From Notamacropus eugenii (taxonomy: Eukaryota; Chordata; Mammalia; Diprotodontia; Macropodidae): a stretch of 64,000 nucleotides of DNA. Position 1 is the stretch's first letter. Every line of letters begins with the position of its first letter. The translations under genes were made by a program, and so were the position numbers. Below, one piece after another: positions 13,401-24,757 of the stretch. The stretch is from positions 348,959,390-349,023,389 of the forward strand of contig NC_092873.1 of the NCBI RefSeq assembly GCF_028372415.1. Reading direction: 5' to 3'. The notes below the pieces were generated by a model. It ran no database searches and was not told where the DNA came from. It saw only the letters and a list, made by a program, of their open reading frames with translations.

Positions 13401-16400
13401 GAATGATGTAACTCTTCCTTTCATCCCCAGGCTAGCCCTGATGGTGCTGCATGTGGCCCAGCGGCAGTACTCTCTTCTCAGGGAAGCCAATCTCCTGACA
13501 CCAGACATGGTGTTGGAGTTTGAGGCAGTGAAACGACTGGTTCAAGATGAGAAGACAGTGCCATGGAAGGAGGTAGCTGATACTCCCAGCCCAGCTAGAG
13601 GAATACCTTTGTCCCAGGAACTGTCCCCAGAATCAAGTGAGTATCATCTCAGAAGCCCAGGCCTCTGCCTCACCTTGTCTGTAAAGAAGGACTGGGTGCC
13701 TTCATGTGTGACCCAAGTGACCAGAGCAGCAAGTAAAGTGCTAGGATGGAAGGCTAGGCCTGAGCTGGGAGAAATTAAAAATGTGGTCATGAGTTTAGCT
13801 GTAATCAAATAAGAGCATTTAAAAACATCCCTTGCCTGAGCCTAGAAGGGTCTAAGTGCTGGTATAGGGGTGGTGAGACATTTAGACACTCAGTGCTCTT
13901 TGATCTCTTCGTTTCATGTTCCTCACCTTGTCCTCCAGACTATTCCTTGCCCTACTCGAGCTCAGGTTCTGCTCCAACTCTGAACTTTTCTCTTCTCTAT
14001 ATCTAGCACCTCCAACGTATTCTGGGCCAACAACACGAAACATGGCAAGACGTCTCAGTGGGCTTTTGCCCATGCTGGGGCTCCCACCTTTTTCAGCCCT
14101 CTCACCCCAAAACTCTCAGGTTCCGAGGAAGAAGAAGAGGAGGAGATCAGATGAGTCAAGCTCACTTGAACTGAACAGCCACTGTTCCTCTAAACTGGAG
14201 GCCAAACGACAAAGGAAGTCTTTGCCCCATGCAGGGAAAGACTCTCTGCCCCAAGAAGGGCCTTCCCCAGGACTCAGCACCCCTAAGATGGAGGTTGCAT
14301 CTACTAGACCCTTTCTCCACCTTTGCTCAGCTACTGTTGTCAAAAGCCGGGTGCCCCTGGGCCCATCCTCTGTGCAGAACTGCTCTACTCCTCTCAACCT
14401 ACCTACCCGAAACCTCAATGCCACCTTTGACCTGTCTGAGGGGCCCCTCTTGAAGCCCACTGCCTCTGAATTCCTCAGCTGGGAGAATGTCCCTGCTGCC
14501 TTGAACAAGATGGATAAACCCTTCATTCCCAGGTAAGCCTTTTTCTTCCTATCCCTTCTGACCAGCTGTGCCAAAAGCACAAGGATTAGGGATGTTCAAT
14601 AGATAGAAAAGGAAAGGTTTGAGCTCAAGGTATCAGGCCTAGAAGAGCTTCATCCTAAGGCAGTGAAAAACCTGGCAGATGTGTTTGTTGAGTGATTTTT
14701 GGGAGCTCATGGAGGACAGAGGAAGAAGGCTTTATAAGATTAAAGAGAACAAATGTAATTTTTGAAAATGAGAAGTCTACAAACTGTGTACAGGCCAGCA
14801 AACTTGATTTCAATTCCTAACAAAATTCTAGAATGCTTAATTAAAGGAATGGTTAGTAAACGCCTAGAGAAGGAATCAGTGATCATAAGGAGCCTTCATC
14901 AAGAACAGGTCATGCCAGACTACTCATATTTCCATTCTGAACAGGGCTTCTAGGTTAGTAGATCAGGGGAATTCTTTTGGTACAGTTTAAGGTTATAGAA
15001 TAGTACAGCTGGGAGTATTTAGAACTGATTAAAAAGCTGTAACCAAAGAACAGTCATTAATGCTTTAATATTAACTTAGAGGGAGGTGTCTGGTAGAGTG
15101 CTCCACAGATCTCCACTTGGCCTTGTGCCATTCAACATGGTCTTCCATGGCTTGGATAAAGACAGAGATGGCAAGCTTATTAAATCTGCAGATGACCCCA
15201 ACCTTGGAGGGATAGCTAACACTTTGGATGACAGTCAGGATCCAAAAAGATCTTCACAGGGTAGAACACTGAGCCAAAAACACTAAGATGAAATTTAAAG
15301 TAAGACTTAAGTATAAAATAATTGAACACTTGGTCTCAAAAAGTCAGCTTCACAGTATGAGGCTAGATTGGAATTCACTGGGAACAGATCCGAGAGTACT
15401 GAAGGCTCGGTGGGACACCCAGAAAAACTGCTTTGATTCTGGACTGCATTCAGAGAAGTGGAGAACTAGTGTCAGAACTAGCCAGGTGACAGTAGGGCTG
15501 TTCTCAGCCCTGAGAAGGCCACAGCCAGAATGTTCTGTTCTGTTCTGGGTGTGCTATCATAGGAAAGACATGAAGAAGGTGGAGAGCATCTGGAGGCAAG
15601 ATGGGCGGTAGCCTTGAGATCATGTTACCTGGAGCCTTGGATGGAACTGTTTAGCCTGAAAAATAAAACACTTGGAGCAGACATGATAATTCTGTTTAAG
15701 TATATAAAGGACTATCATGTGCAAGGCGGATTCAACTTGTTCTATTGTCCCTGCAGTTAAAGTACAAACTTAGGAGCAGTAAGTGGGAATTGCAGGGAGG
15801 CAGAGTTCAGTCTGCTATAAAGAACCTCTTCTAATAATCAGAACTATCCAAAAAATGAATTGGGCTTCCTTGAGAAGATCTCATTTGAGGTCCTCCAGCA
15901 AAGGAGAGACCACCGCCTTGGCAGGTGTGTGATAAAGTCTTATTCAGCCACCCACTGGACAAGATGGCATCTAGGATTATGTCCAACTTTGAGATCCTAG
16001 GGATCTACAACTGGAAGTAAGGAACAGGCTCATCTTGGAAACTTGCGGGCCAAGTTTCCCTTTCTTCCTGGTTTGTTCTGCTCCACAGTCTCAGGACACT
16101 AGGGTGTGCTGGAGGGCTCAGTCTCCCTTGTGGCTTCTTTTCTTTCACACAGCAATGCCATTGCTGCCAATGTCTCAAAGCCCTTAGCCAAGAACAAGTT
16201 TCTAATTATTCCCTTGGGTGACTTATGGAGCCTTGACTTAGGAGGGGAGGGAAAAGGCGGGGACAGGCAATGTGGAGCTGAAGCAGAAATCTGGAAGAAG
16301 AAATTATTAAGGAAACCAATGTGGCCCTTTTAGCAGACTTTTGTAATATCTTTGGAATCCAACCAGCACCTTCCACCAAGCCTTTCCTGTTGTCACTCTT

Positions 16401-18279
16401 GCCAGCAAGAGTCCACATTTCTGTGTCCTTCTGAGGTGCTCTCCTCACCACTCGGAGGTCAGTGGTACAATCATAATCACCTGCTTTTTACAGATAAGAG
16501 AACTGATATCTGGGGAGGTAAGCATCTTCTCTGGAGTCATGCAGCTAGGAAGTCCTGGTGCCAGGCCTTGAATGCAGACTTTTAGGTGCTCTTCCCAATA
16601 TACCATACTGTTTCTCTCATCACACTGCCACAACTGCCATTTTCCTTTTCCAGGTCCATCCCCACATATGCAATTCCATCCATTCCAATTCCATCCCCAC
16701 ATATGCTTGTATACAAGCAGGGTGAGGGGAATTTCACAGTCTCCAGCAAAAGTTATTGAGCTGATTTTTTCAGTGGGAATGCAAGGGATATTCCCCTCTC
16801 CCCCACCAACCAAACAAATGGGGTGTCTGCTTAGTCAGTGAGCAGCACCCAGATCAGGTTGATTTCTGAGGCATCCGAAGATTGTTAAGTCTAGTAGAAA
16901 GTGAAGGGATAATTTGGGGCCCTCAAACAATGACAAGATTTTATCCTGCCTCAGCACCCCAACCCCCAACTCTAGCACTAACTGCATCAAAAACTAACCT
17001 TGGAGATGGGCAAGTGGAAAGGTTTTTTGAACTCCAGTTCCCAGGACGTGTCAGAAGCTGACATCTGGATGTTCTCCCAGAATGGGCCTGTCACTCAGCT
17101 GTCAGCAAAGGGAGTGAAAGAGAAGAAAGGAATCACAGCATCTTAGTTGAAAGGGACCTTAGAGGTCATCTAGTCCCCTCTCCCACCCAGTAAGCGCTGG
17201 GCTAGGGTGTGGACAGAAGGAAGAAACTGCTCGATCCTTAATTTTCTTTTCTGATCTGAGGATCTTCACCTTCCTTTTTCCTTCAGGGGAACCATGCCAC
17301 TATTCACCATGAAGGGTCCCAAGCCAGCATCTTCCCTTCATGGCAGCTCTGCCTGCAAGAGAAGACGCCCTTTGAGGTAAGGAGTTAGAATCGGGGTCCC
17401 AGTAACATTGTGCCCTGCCAGCTCTGATATTTGAACTAAATCATTATTGAGCTCTACCCCCTGGAGCACCTTGTTTGGCAGACAGCCAAGTTCCTGTATG
17501 CAGATGAAATTCTCAGGTCTAGTTATCTGTGTCCATTACTTGTTCAGGCTTTTCCCTGCTATTTGATGTTCAAACAAGATCAGATTGCTGAGCATCAGTA
17601 TTCTTCTGGCTGATTAGTCACTCTCTTTATGGGTAAGACATTCCATTTGAATCATAACTGACTGAATCCAATGACTGGACAGTGTCACTGCTTTATTCAC
17701 AGATTCTGGGAAGTTTCTGGTAGTACCTAGTTATCCCCCCTTCCCAGGGCTCAGTGTTAAGTTGGGGGTTTTCAGTCTTCACTTTAGTGGGGAGAGAGTG
17801 GCATCTCTGACCTTTCCATTTCCTTTTTTCACTAGGTCTTCAGCTTCCTGTACACAGGCTGCCCCTCAGGGCCGGAGTCGAATTGCCAGACTTCACACCA
17901 GTACCATGAAAAAGCCAGGGGGTCCCCTTGCTATCCCAGGTAACTAGTGGGAAAGAGAGTAGAGAGGTTTAACTAAGGCCAGTAAGTACCAGATGAAGGG
18001 TGGGCAAAGTCAGGGAAAGACCTGCCCTTCATCTCTCAGTTCCATAAATTAAAATCTTCAAGTACTTAAAGGGACCCTAAGAAGAGAGATGCTAGATAAA
18101 AATGGAACCCTTGGACAGAAGCCCTCCATAATTCTCTTCTTTCCTCATCAGAGCCCTCCTCCAGCCCCCGATGGATAGGCAGCCAGAGGAACAGGAAGGA
18201 CACGGCACTGGGGTTTGGAGGAGTCCCACTGACTGGGATCCGGCCCAGCACAGGCAAAACCATCATCAAGGGGTCCTGA
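4456..18279 (+). CDS. KIF18B: KIF18B, kinesin-8 motor protein (complete, multi-exon)
   Basis: Plus-end-directed microtubule motor that limits astral microtubule length in mitosis (family knowledge). Coding exons read from splice sites and phase: 4456-4777, 6268-6425, 7318-7422, 7691-7801, 7900-8097, 8390-8566, 8897-8971, 9141-9253, 9654(or 9672/9678)-9867, 10697-10785, 13431-13636, 14007-14532, 17287-17376, 17836-17939, 18152-18279. All phases join, giving about 863-871 residues, against roughly 850 in human. The P-loop GATGAGKT is at residues 112-119, switch I NATSSRSH at 221-228 and switch II DLAGSER at 257-263; the motor ends near [10 protein letters not shown] (about 355). A basic cluster KKKRRR in the 14007 exon looks like a nuclear localisation signal. 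The C-terminal GRSRIARL resembles human KIF18B. The ATG at 4456 gives an N-terminus of the human length (11 residues before VVVRVRPP). The acceptor at 4447 leaves only 8 nt of 5'UTR in this exon, so upstream non-coding exon(s) are expected but not seen. Confidence 0.95.
5338..6000 (+). repeat. L2 LINE pieces in KIF18B intron, split by a SINE-like insert
   Basis: 5338-5405 is an L2 tail ('cacagtgcctggcacac ... aataaatgtttatt'). 5440-5516 and 5698-6000 together resemble an internal L2 3' segment ('cctattactgtagaggtac', later 'ccaatccatcttctatatag'). A SINE-like unit occupies about 5517-5697 ('tagagctagaagagatg ... gcccaaggtcacaaagc'). Confidence 0.6.
8165..8211 (+). repeat. Decayed partial copy of KIF18B first coding exon within a later intron
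   Basis: Aligns without gaps to 4547-4593 of the first coding exon: 39 of 47 positions match by hand count, including an initial run of 13. Translation in one frame gives VVQVV then LV.DP, as in the exon. It lies in the intron 8098-8389 and does not appear to be spliced in. Confidence 0.5.
11160..11265 (-). repeat. SINE fragment (marsupial tRNA-type)
   Basis: Contains 'gttaagtgacttgcccagg' and 'ggatttgaactcaggtcc', the middle and head of the tRNA-type SINE in reverse orientation. Lies in the KIF18B intron 10786-13430. Confidence 0.6.
11885..12600. repeat. Cluster of SINE and dispersed-repeat fragments plus A/T low complexity
   Basis: 11885-12110 is MIR-like, plus orientation. 12140-12290 starts a copy of the dispersed repeat ('agcacttattaagcatt'). 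12300-12390 is simple A/T sequence. 12408-12595 is a SINE-like tail ('aagaccttaaaagaccatc ... gaggttcagagac'). All are intronic in KIF18B. Confidence 0.5.
14630..16020 (+). repeat. L3/CR1-type LINE with reverse-transcriptase remnants
   Basis: Lies in the KIF18B intron 14533-17286. Peptide traces of the RT domain are readable: '[16 protein letters not shown]' near 14810, and '[14 protein letters not shown]' with '[10 protein letters not shown]' (the degraded F/Y-ADD catalytic box) near 15120-15210. The 3' part (15520-16020) matches the tail seen at 2312-2772. It has several stops and cannot produce a working RT. Confidence 0.65.
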
Positions 18280-18520
18280 GAACAGGATGTGTCTTCTGTG
18301 CTTATCACCTTGGCTTCGTCTGCCCCATGCTTGTCTTGACATTCTATACTTCTTCATCAACTCAAGATCAACTGACAATTTAACTCCTCACCTAATACAC
18401 TTTCCTAATTAACTCCATCTGATTCCTTGGAATTACTTTCTCTTCCTCTCCAATGCTCTTATTGTAATCAGCTAGTACTTATATTCATATACATGTATTA
18501 AAGTGTTCTTTCTTATGTGT
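18280..18520 (+). other. KIF18B: KIF18B 3'UTR and poly(A) signal
   Basis: About 240 nt follow the TGA stop at 18277-18279. ATTAAA at 18497-18502 is followed by a GT-rich stretch (about 18513-18525) of the kind that directs cleavage. An antisense L1 tail begins right after, so the transcript very probably ends here. Confidence 0.7.
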
Positions 18521-18534
18521 GTGTATTTTCCCTT

Positions 18535-19132
18535 CTAAAGTAAATTATAAACTTTTTTTGTCCAATTATTTTTATCTTGCTAAATATTTCTCAATAACAT
18601 GTAAAAATATTTTTAACATTGATTTTTTAAAATTCTGAATTCCAAATTCTTTCTCTCCCTCCTGCCCTTCTCCCATCCTTGAGAAGGCAAGCAATTTGGT
18701 ATCAATTATACATATGAAGTCATACAAAATGTTGCCATATTAGCCATGTTGCAAACAAAAACACAGACAAAAAAATAAACTTCAATCTGCATTCGGAGTT
18801 CCTCAGTTCTCTCTCTGGAAGTCAATAGCATTTTTCATCATGGACCCTTTGTGATTATCTTGATCAGAATAGTCTTTCACAGTTGATCATCCTGATAATA
18901 TCGCTGTTATTGTGTATAATATTCTGATTCTGCTCACTTCACTTTGCATCAGTTCATATAAGACTTGCCAGGTTTTTCTGAAACCATCCTGCTTTTCATT
19001 TTTTATAGCACAATCGTATTCCATCACAATCGTATACCATAACTTGTTCAGCCATTCCCCAGTTCATGGGCATCCCTTTAATTTCCAATTCTTTGCCATT
19101 ACAAAAAGAGATACTGTAGCTATTTAGTAGAC
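18535..19132 (-). repeat. L1 LINE 3' end, antisense
   Basis: The reverse complement resembles the marsupial L1 3' region: plus-strand 'ccattccccagttcatggg' and 'catttttcatcatggaccc'. It is homologous in content to 35240-35600 (+) and 26080-26490 (-) in this window. Confidence 0.7.
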
Positions 19133-19369
19133 AGTAAATTTTTAAATACTTTCCCCCACAACCTACCCAGGACAGGGCACTACAGACAGACCAGGTATTG
19201 AACGTTCAGTAAGTGTTGGAATAACAGATAAGAGTCAATTTGAAAACAGAAGGTTTTTCTAACCCTGACTAGATTGTAAGCACATTGAGAAGAAGAACAG
19301 GTTATTTTCTTTCCAGCAATTTGCATGTAATAGGTATTAGATAAATATTTGACCAAAAAAAAAAAAAGC

Positions 19370-19500
19370 TAGCATCATGGCTAGAAGCCTGGCACTTCAG
19401 AATCCAAAAACTTTGGGCTCCAATCCTAGCTCTGCCACATGATCATTGTGTGACCATGGGAAAATCACTTACACTCTCCTTCAGGGTAACTTAACCTGTG
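19370..19500 (+). repeat. MIR-like SINE fragment
   Basis: Carries the tRNA-derived MIR wording 'ctagctctgccacatgatc' and 'tgtgaccatgggaaaatc'. It runs directly into the composite element that follows. Confidence 0.5.
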
Positions 19501-20085
19501 AGTTGCAGAGAACAGCTCCAGATCTACATGGGCTAGAAGTTTCAATCCCAACGTCTTTGCTGTGAGGGTTTGCTGAACCCTTTTCAGGGCTGCTCATCCA
19601 CCTTTGATGTCCACCTGACACTCTCACCTGTGGCTCCAAGAAGCTGTAGCATGGGCAGTGGCCACAGCCTGGTGAAACTGTCTTGTCAGACTAGCTAAAC
19701 TAGGTTGAGGGTGATCGACAGCCCTCAGACCCATAGGTGGGTTGGGGGATGCATCCTCTAAGCACATGAAGACTTTGCCTGATGGAATGGGTCGATGAGA
19801 GCAATTCGTTCGAAGGGCCATGAAGGATGCTAAAGCAGGTGCTATGGAGTGCTTAGAGCTTAGCAAGACATTAAAGACATCAAGGTCATCTAACGCATCC
19901 TGGGCCAAAGCCGTTGTCTTGACTTGTCCTGCCACTGGACTTCTTCCAGATAACTCTGAAGAGTGAGGCTGGCAACTTTGTGCAACTCTGCCTCACTTCA
20001 ATTCAAGTCATGCACCTGTCATGTCCTTGGTCCCCATGATGTCCTTGGTCCTCTTCAAAAGTGAAGGGCAAAGCAGGGTTATATG
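19500..20085 (+). repeat. Composite marsupial retroelement with RTE-like tail
   Basis: A body of about 450 bp with unusual remaining CpG sites ('ggtcgatgagagcaattcg') is followed by the tail 'gcaactctgcctcacttc ... ttggtcctcttcaaaagtg'. The tail type is shared with 24890-25065 (+) and 28700-28890 (-). The open frame on the minus strand (19624-19935) belongs to this element; I see no protein domain in it. Confidence 0.5.
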
Positions 20086-20699
20086 GGAAAATTTAAGTAA
20101 CATAAAAATTTTTTAAATCAAAAATTCTTTTTTAAAATCATTCATTTGCCACTTAAAAGCAAAGTAAACATGCTTTCCCTCTCCCTGGGCCTTTTTCCTC
20201 ATCTGTAAAATGAGGTGATTAGAGTATAAGTCTTCAGGGCCCCTTTCAGCCGTTCCAACTTGTCCAGAATTCTTGGGTTCTAGAAATATTTACCTTCTTG
20301 TCTTCAGTCCTCCCTGCCAGAGTTCCTTCCAGGACAATTTGTACCGTTCTCCCTGATTGCCTTTCTGTCCTTTTATTCTAGATTGATGCCCCTTTGGTAC
20401 TATACTGAACCTTTTGTGAGACTGGGGCAAAAGCTGTTTGTGTGGACTTGGAATTTACCTCCTTTGAAGAATATGGTACTGGGCAAAAAGACTGTGTTGA
20501 AAAGCAGGACACACAACTAGCTCAGCCCTGCTCATCAGACTCCAAGGCTTTTATTAAACACCCTTCTTTGTTCCCATAGTTAATAGGCATTTACTGAGTG
20601 CCTGCTTACTCTAGGCTGAAATAACCCTCAGGGCTGTGTTTGCTAGGATTCTTATACTTAATAGCAGGGTCTCTCACTAGAATGCAGACCTGGGGAAGG

Positions 20700-21065
20700 G
20701 GGAGTGGAGTACAGACTAAAAACAAGACCACCTAATTCAGTTTAGTGAAAAACTTCATTAATTGGTACAGAGCTGATTGAAAATTTGTGGCCATTTAACC
20801 AGGCCCGGAATGAAGCTCCCTTTGTTCTTTCAGGAAGAAAGGGTTTGTTTAGCCAATTCATGGTACAAACAATTCCAGGAGGTATATTTAACCTATTTAA
20901 TAAAAACGAAATAGATTTTTCTGAACATTGTTAGTATGCAAATAATGCTATTTCAAATGAGTTATTTATTTGGGCTCTCCTCCTCTTGGCAGCATTTTGT
21001 TAGCCATTAGTTCCAATTACTGTTTGCACTTGAAAGTAATAAAATTGCATTTCTTTTAAAAAAAA
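20700..21065. other. AT-rich block without recognised repeats, possible conserved element
   Basis: No gene or repeat recognised. It contains an octamer ATGCAAAT at 20936-20943 (POU-type site) and several 'taatt' cores. It stands out against the surrounding repeats. Function is unknown. Confidence 0.3.
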
Positions 21066-21659
21066 AAGGCCAATGCTTTTCCTCTTCCCTTACCCCATTA
21101 GTCTCAATGAGACTTTATCATATAGGATTGTTCACCAGTGGGATGATAGCAGAACATCTGGCCAGAAATTAGCATCAGTGGAATAGAGTGGGTTGGAATC
21201 GGTGGGGTGAGGTGCCAGACAGGACATGAGTTAGCTAGGCTGGAGTGAAGGATGTTAGAATCCTGAAGGAGCAGCTCTGTGGTATGGTTTGCCCTTGGTA
21301 ATCAAAAAGTGTTAAGATTCTTTACAAATGAACTTTTTTTGTGCGTTTTGACTTCAACGTTAGGGCTTTTTCCACAGTCCCCTGCCTCTCAGTGTACTTG
21401 GTGAGGGGCATGAGTTGGTGCCACGAAGTCTGGCTGTTTGAAAAGCCTCCCAGAAAGCTAGCAAGAGGCCAAGAGGAGCAAATGTGAAGCAGGCATTGTG
21501 TTGACAGCAGAGTTCCAGCAGTGACATCTGTGGGTGGCTCTGGGGCTCCAAGATTGGATTGTTCTCACATAAAAAGAGTCATCTGTGAGATCTGTGGATC
21601 GATGCCTCACTCCATTCACTGGGTGCCCCAGTTGAACAAACTTGCCCTGTTTCATCCCA

Positions 21660-22330
21660 CATTCTCATCTTGCTGTCTCCCACCTTGGTGCTTTTGTAGA
21701 AATCATTCCGTACATCACAGTCTACTCACTCCCTCTTCTGACTAGCTCTGTGCCTTCTCCTTTCTGGATACAGTTCTCTAAATCCATCCTTTCTACCTTC
21801 TATATTTTTATGGAGGGTACCACCATCCTTCCAGACAGCCAAGCTTACAACCCTCTACTCCTATCTTCTGTATTCCTCATATCCAGTTAGTTGCCAAGGC
21901 TTATCATGAGACCCCACAGCATATCTTGCATCTGCTCCCTTCATAGAACTCCTGTTCTGGGGCAGCCCCTTATCACCTCTTACCTGGACTATTTTATTCT
22001 TCTTCCAATTGTACTGTCTGTCTTCAGTCTCTCCCCTTTCTAATTCAGCCTCCACATAGCTGACAGACTGACATTCTCATACCAAGAATCTGACCTACCT
22101 GTCATTCCCCTACTCAATAAATTCCTATTCCAATAAATTGCTTCTGGGAGATCGTGCCTTCTCTTCCTCATCCCAGGGGGAAAGTGCTTTGTATCTGCTA
22201 TTCTGCATTCACGTTGCATCCCCTTTCTGTGGACCTCCAGTGGAATCCCCTTGAGGGCAGAGACAGCCTCATTTTGGACCTTTTTATCTTCAGGTCCTAG
22301 CAGAATGCCTAGTACTTTGTTTGTTGTTCA
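21660..22330 (+). repeat. L2-type LINE 3' region
   Basis: Resembles the L2 3' segment: 'gagggtaccaccatccttcc', 'attcccctactcaataaat', then a tail with 'ccttgagggcagagacagc' and 'agaatgcctagtactttg'. Confidence 0.6.
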
Positions 22331-22558
22331 GTCATTTCGGACTCTTCGTGATCCCATTTTGGGGTGTTCTTAGCAGAGATACTAGAGTGATGTGCCATTT
22401 CCTTCTCCAGCTCATTTTACAGATGAAGAAACTGAGGCAAATAGGGTTAAGTGACTTGCCCAGGGTCACACAGTGTCAGAGGTTGCTCTTGAAGATGAGT
22501 CTTCCTGATCCTAAGTCCAGTAGTCTATCCACTGCACCCCCGAGCTACAAGCCTAGAA
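22320..22558 (-). repeat. tRNA-headed SINE with RTE-like tail
   Basis: Same design and orientation as 2905-3122: plus-strand 'tgttgttcagtcatttcgg' (tail), 'gttaagtgacttgcccagg' (middle) and 'gtctatccactgcacccc' (head). It inserted at, or directly adjoins, the L2 tail. Confidence 0.65.
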
Positions 22559-22839
22559 CATAGTAGGCAATCAAGCTTGTCAAATGAATGATCTCCTTTA
22601 TGCTGCCTCCCAGGAGGCATCGGAGGTGAAAAAAAAGCCCAGATTGAAAATCCGAAGACTCTGGGTCTGTTCTCCTACTCAACTTTAAGCAGATCATTCC
22701 TTTTCTCTGGGTCTCTTCTGCACATTGAGAAGACTGAATTAGGTGATCTCTTAAAATCCTTTCTAGCTCTAAAACCCTATTATCCTACCCAGCATGGAGC
22801 TCTGCTCTCACTGAAGGGGGATGGAGGAGATTATGGGAG

Positions 22840-23570
22840 GCTTATTGATTCCCAGTCAACCCCACTCCCGACCCCGACTTCATCCAGGGCATCCCATTCC
22901 TCAAGGAATTCTCAGTATGATTCCTCTCCCCTTTCTGTTGTGCTCTGTTGTGCTGGTTGGTAGATGTTAAAGAATCTTTACATCTTTCCCTCCACCTGCT
23001 GAGCGTGGGGGCAAGGGGAGGAAGAATCAGGCTGGTGTGCCAGGGCTTCGGTGACCCGCCTTCTGGGAAGCGAAGTTTATCCCTAGGGCGGGTGCAGTGC
23101 GTGAAGAAGACTCCCAGGGAGTCTCGCCGGGAGGATATACAGCAGTTTTTTTTCCAGTTCACCTCGGAGACCTCCCTCCCTTGCTCACCCCCTGGCACTA
23201 ACTTCCCCACTCGCTCTTTCCTGTTAATTTGGAGAGCTGCTGGGTTGGAAATAACAGGGAGGCTGCAGCGGCTGCCGCTACCGCTGTTCTCCCGCCAGCC
23301 GCACATCTGGCCCCCCTCACGTCTCTCTCTTTCTGGCGAAGGAAGGGAGGGGGCCAGTGGGCTGGGAAAGGCGGGGGGGAAAAGAAGCAATTAAAAAACT
23401 GAGCGCAGGGTCAAAGGCTTTGGTGGAGAGGCTAGGGGGTGGTGGAAAAAAGTGGCTGAGCTTATTAACCCCTCGATGGCGCCCGTGTCCCCCCCATTCC
23501 ACCTCCCCGAAGTCAAGTACCCCTCTGCAGCCCCAGGAGGGAGGGCTGCCAAGGTGAGTGAGCTTATGTT
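22840..23570 (+). promoter_or_regulatory. GC-rich block with strong splice donor; candidate promoter/first exon
   Basis: By eye about 23 CpG dinucleotides lie in roughly 530 bp (22980-23520), far above the flanking sequence. There are GC boxes ('aaaggcggggg' near 23370) and no repeats. A consensus donor AAG|gtgagt lies at 23553/23554. This combination suggests a first exon of an unannotated plus-strand transcript. No downstream partner exon was identified and no protein could be recognised, so a CpG-rich enhancer is the alternative. Confidence 0.35.
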
Positions 23571-24159
23571 TTTAACGAGCTCAGAGAGAGTTAGAGAGAA
23601 AGGATGAGAAAGAAGTCCTGTTCGCATCTTCCCTTCGACCCTGTCAACTCTGCGGGAAGTTAGGGGCGAGCCTCTGAAAACAAAACAAAACAAAACAACC
23701 TCGTGCTGGGTACCGAGAGGAAGGGGATCCAGAGGAAGAAAAAGACCTGGTCCCATCACCAACAAGCCTTGTGGTTTGAGAAACACAGTCCCTGCCCTTA
23801 GGGATCTGCCAGCATTGATGATACCTTTGGAGAGTTCCCAGTAGCTCTCTGAGAGTCTCCAGTATATGAGAGAGACTCCATCTCTCGCATCAGGAAACCC
23901 CCAAGTTTAGCAAATCCCTTATCTCAGGGAGATCTCAGACTCATAGGCCATGCACTTGAGAACATCAGCCCAAACTGCCCTAGACTCATGAGACCGGGCC
24001 TTGGCTAGTGAATGGGATAAACCAGGCAGGCAAGGGGAATGGGAAAAGGCTCCAAGGTAAGAAGTGTGGAGCTGGAAGGAGGAAAAGGACAATGTGGGAC
24101 CAGAACGATGCCAGGCATTTGGCAGAATCTCCCAGGGTATCTGTGGACAAGATGGAGGA

Positions 24160-24400
24160 ATGTGGGCCGGATGATAACACAATTAGGGGATTTTAGAACT
24201 GTTGAACAATAGAACTTGAATGCTGAATCATTGATTGATGGATGATAGCCTGGAGATCAGGTGAGTGAGATCCAGGGATTAGCCCATGTCGCTGCTATTC
24301 AACATTTTTCTCAGGAACTTGTGTCAAGATATAGATGGCATGTTCATCCAATTTGTAAATGACACAATTCTATTGAACACTGTATATTAATCCTTTCCAT
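24160..24400 (+). repeat. L3/CR1-type LINE fragment
   Basis: 'ttcaacatttttctcagg' and 'gatggcatgttcatccaat' correspond to the RT segment also seen near 15120-15200. Confidence 0.5.
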
Positions 24401-24454
24401 CAAGGAGTTATGGTTCTTAAAAATATGTGTGTATACAATAGAACACTGAGCCTA

Positions 24455-24667
24455 GATTCAGGAAGACCTGAGTTCAAATCTAGCCTCAGATACTTATTAG
24501 CTATGACGTGATTTTGGGCAAATGACAATCTCTATTTCCCTCAGTTTCCTCAACTGTAAAATGGGGACAGGGATAGCAATAGCACCTACCTCCTAGGGTT
24601 GGTGTAGGGAATGAGTTAATATTTGTAAAGTACTTGTGCCTGGCACATAGTAGACACTAAAGAAATG
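24455..24667 (+). repeat. MIR-like SINE
   Basis: 'gacctgagttcaaatctag', 'tcagtttcctcaactgtaaa' and the tail 'gtgcctggcacatagtag' are in MIR order. It is followed directly by a TA microsatellite. Confidence 0.65.
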
Positions 24668-24706
24668 ATATATAGACATATATATGTGTATATATATATG
24701 TGTATA

Positions 24707-24756
<50 letters not shown>
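24668..24756. repeat. (TA)n / (TATG)n microsatellite
   Basis: Nearly pure alternating TA with scattered G and C. It joins two SINEs. Confidence 0.9.

Positions 24757-24757
<1 letters not shown>

Noticed and set aside
13285-13430. Upstream extension of the KIF18B exon at 13431 as coding
   Set aside because: The acceptor 'tcatccccag' at 13430 and phase with the 10785 donor define the exon; the extension has no homology.
19624-19935. 103-codon minus-strand frame as a gene
   Set aside because: It lies inside a dispersed composite element and has no recognisable domain.
22842-23394. Long open frames on both strands in the GC-rich block
   Set aside because: They overlap each other, show no domain and are explained by low stop frequency in GC-rich DNA.
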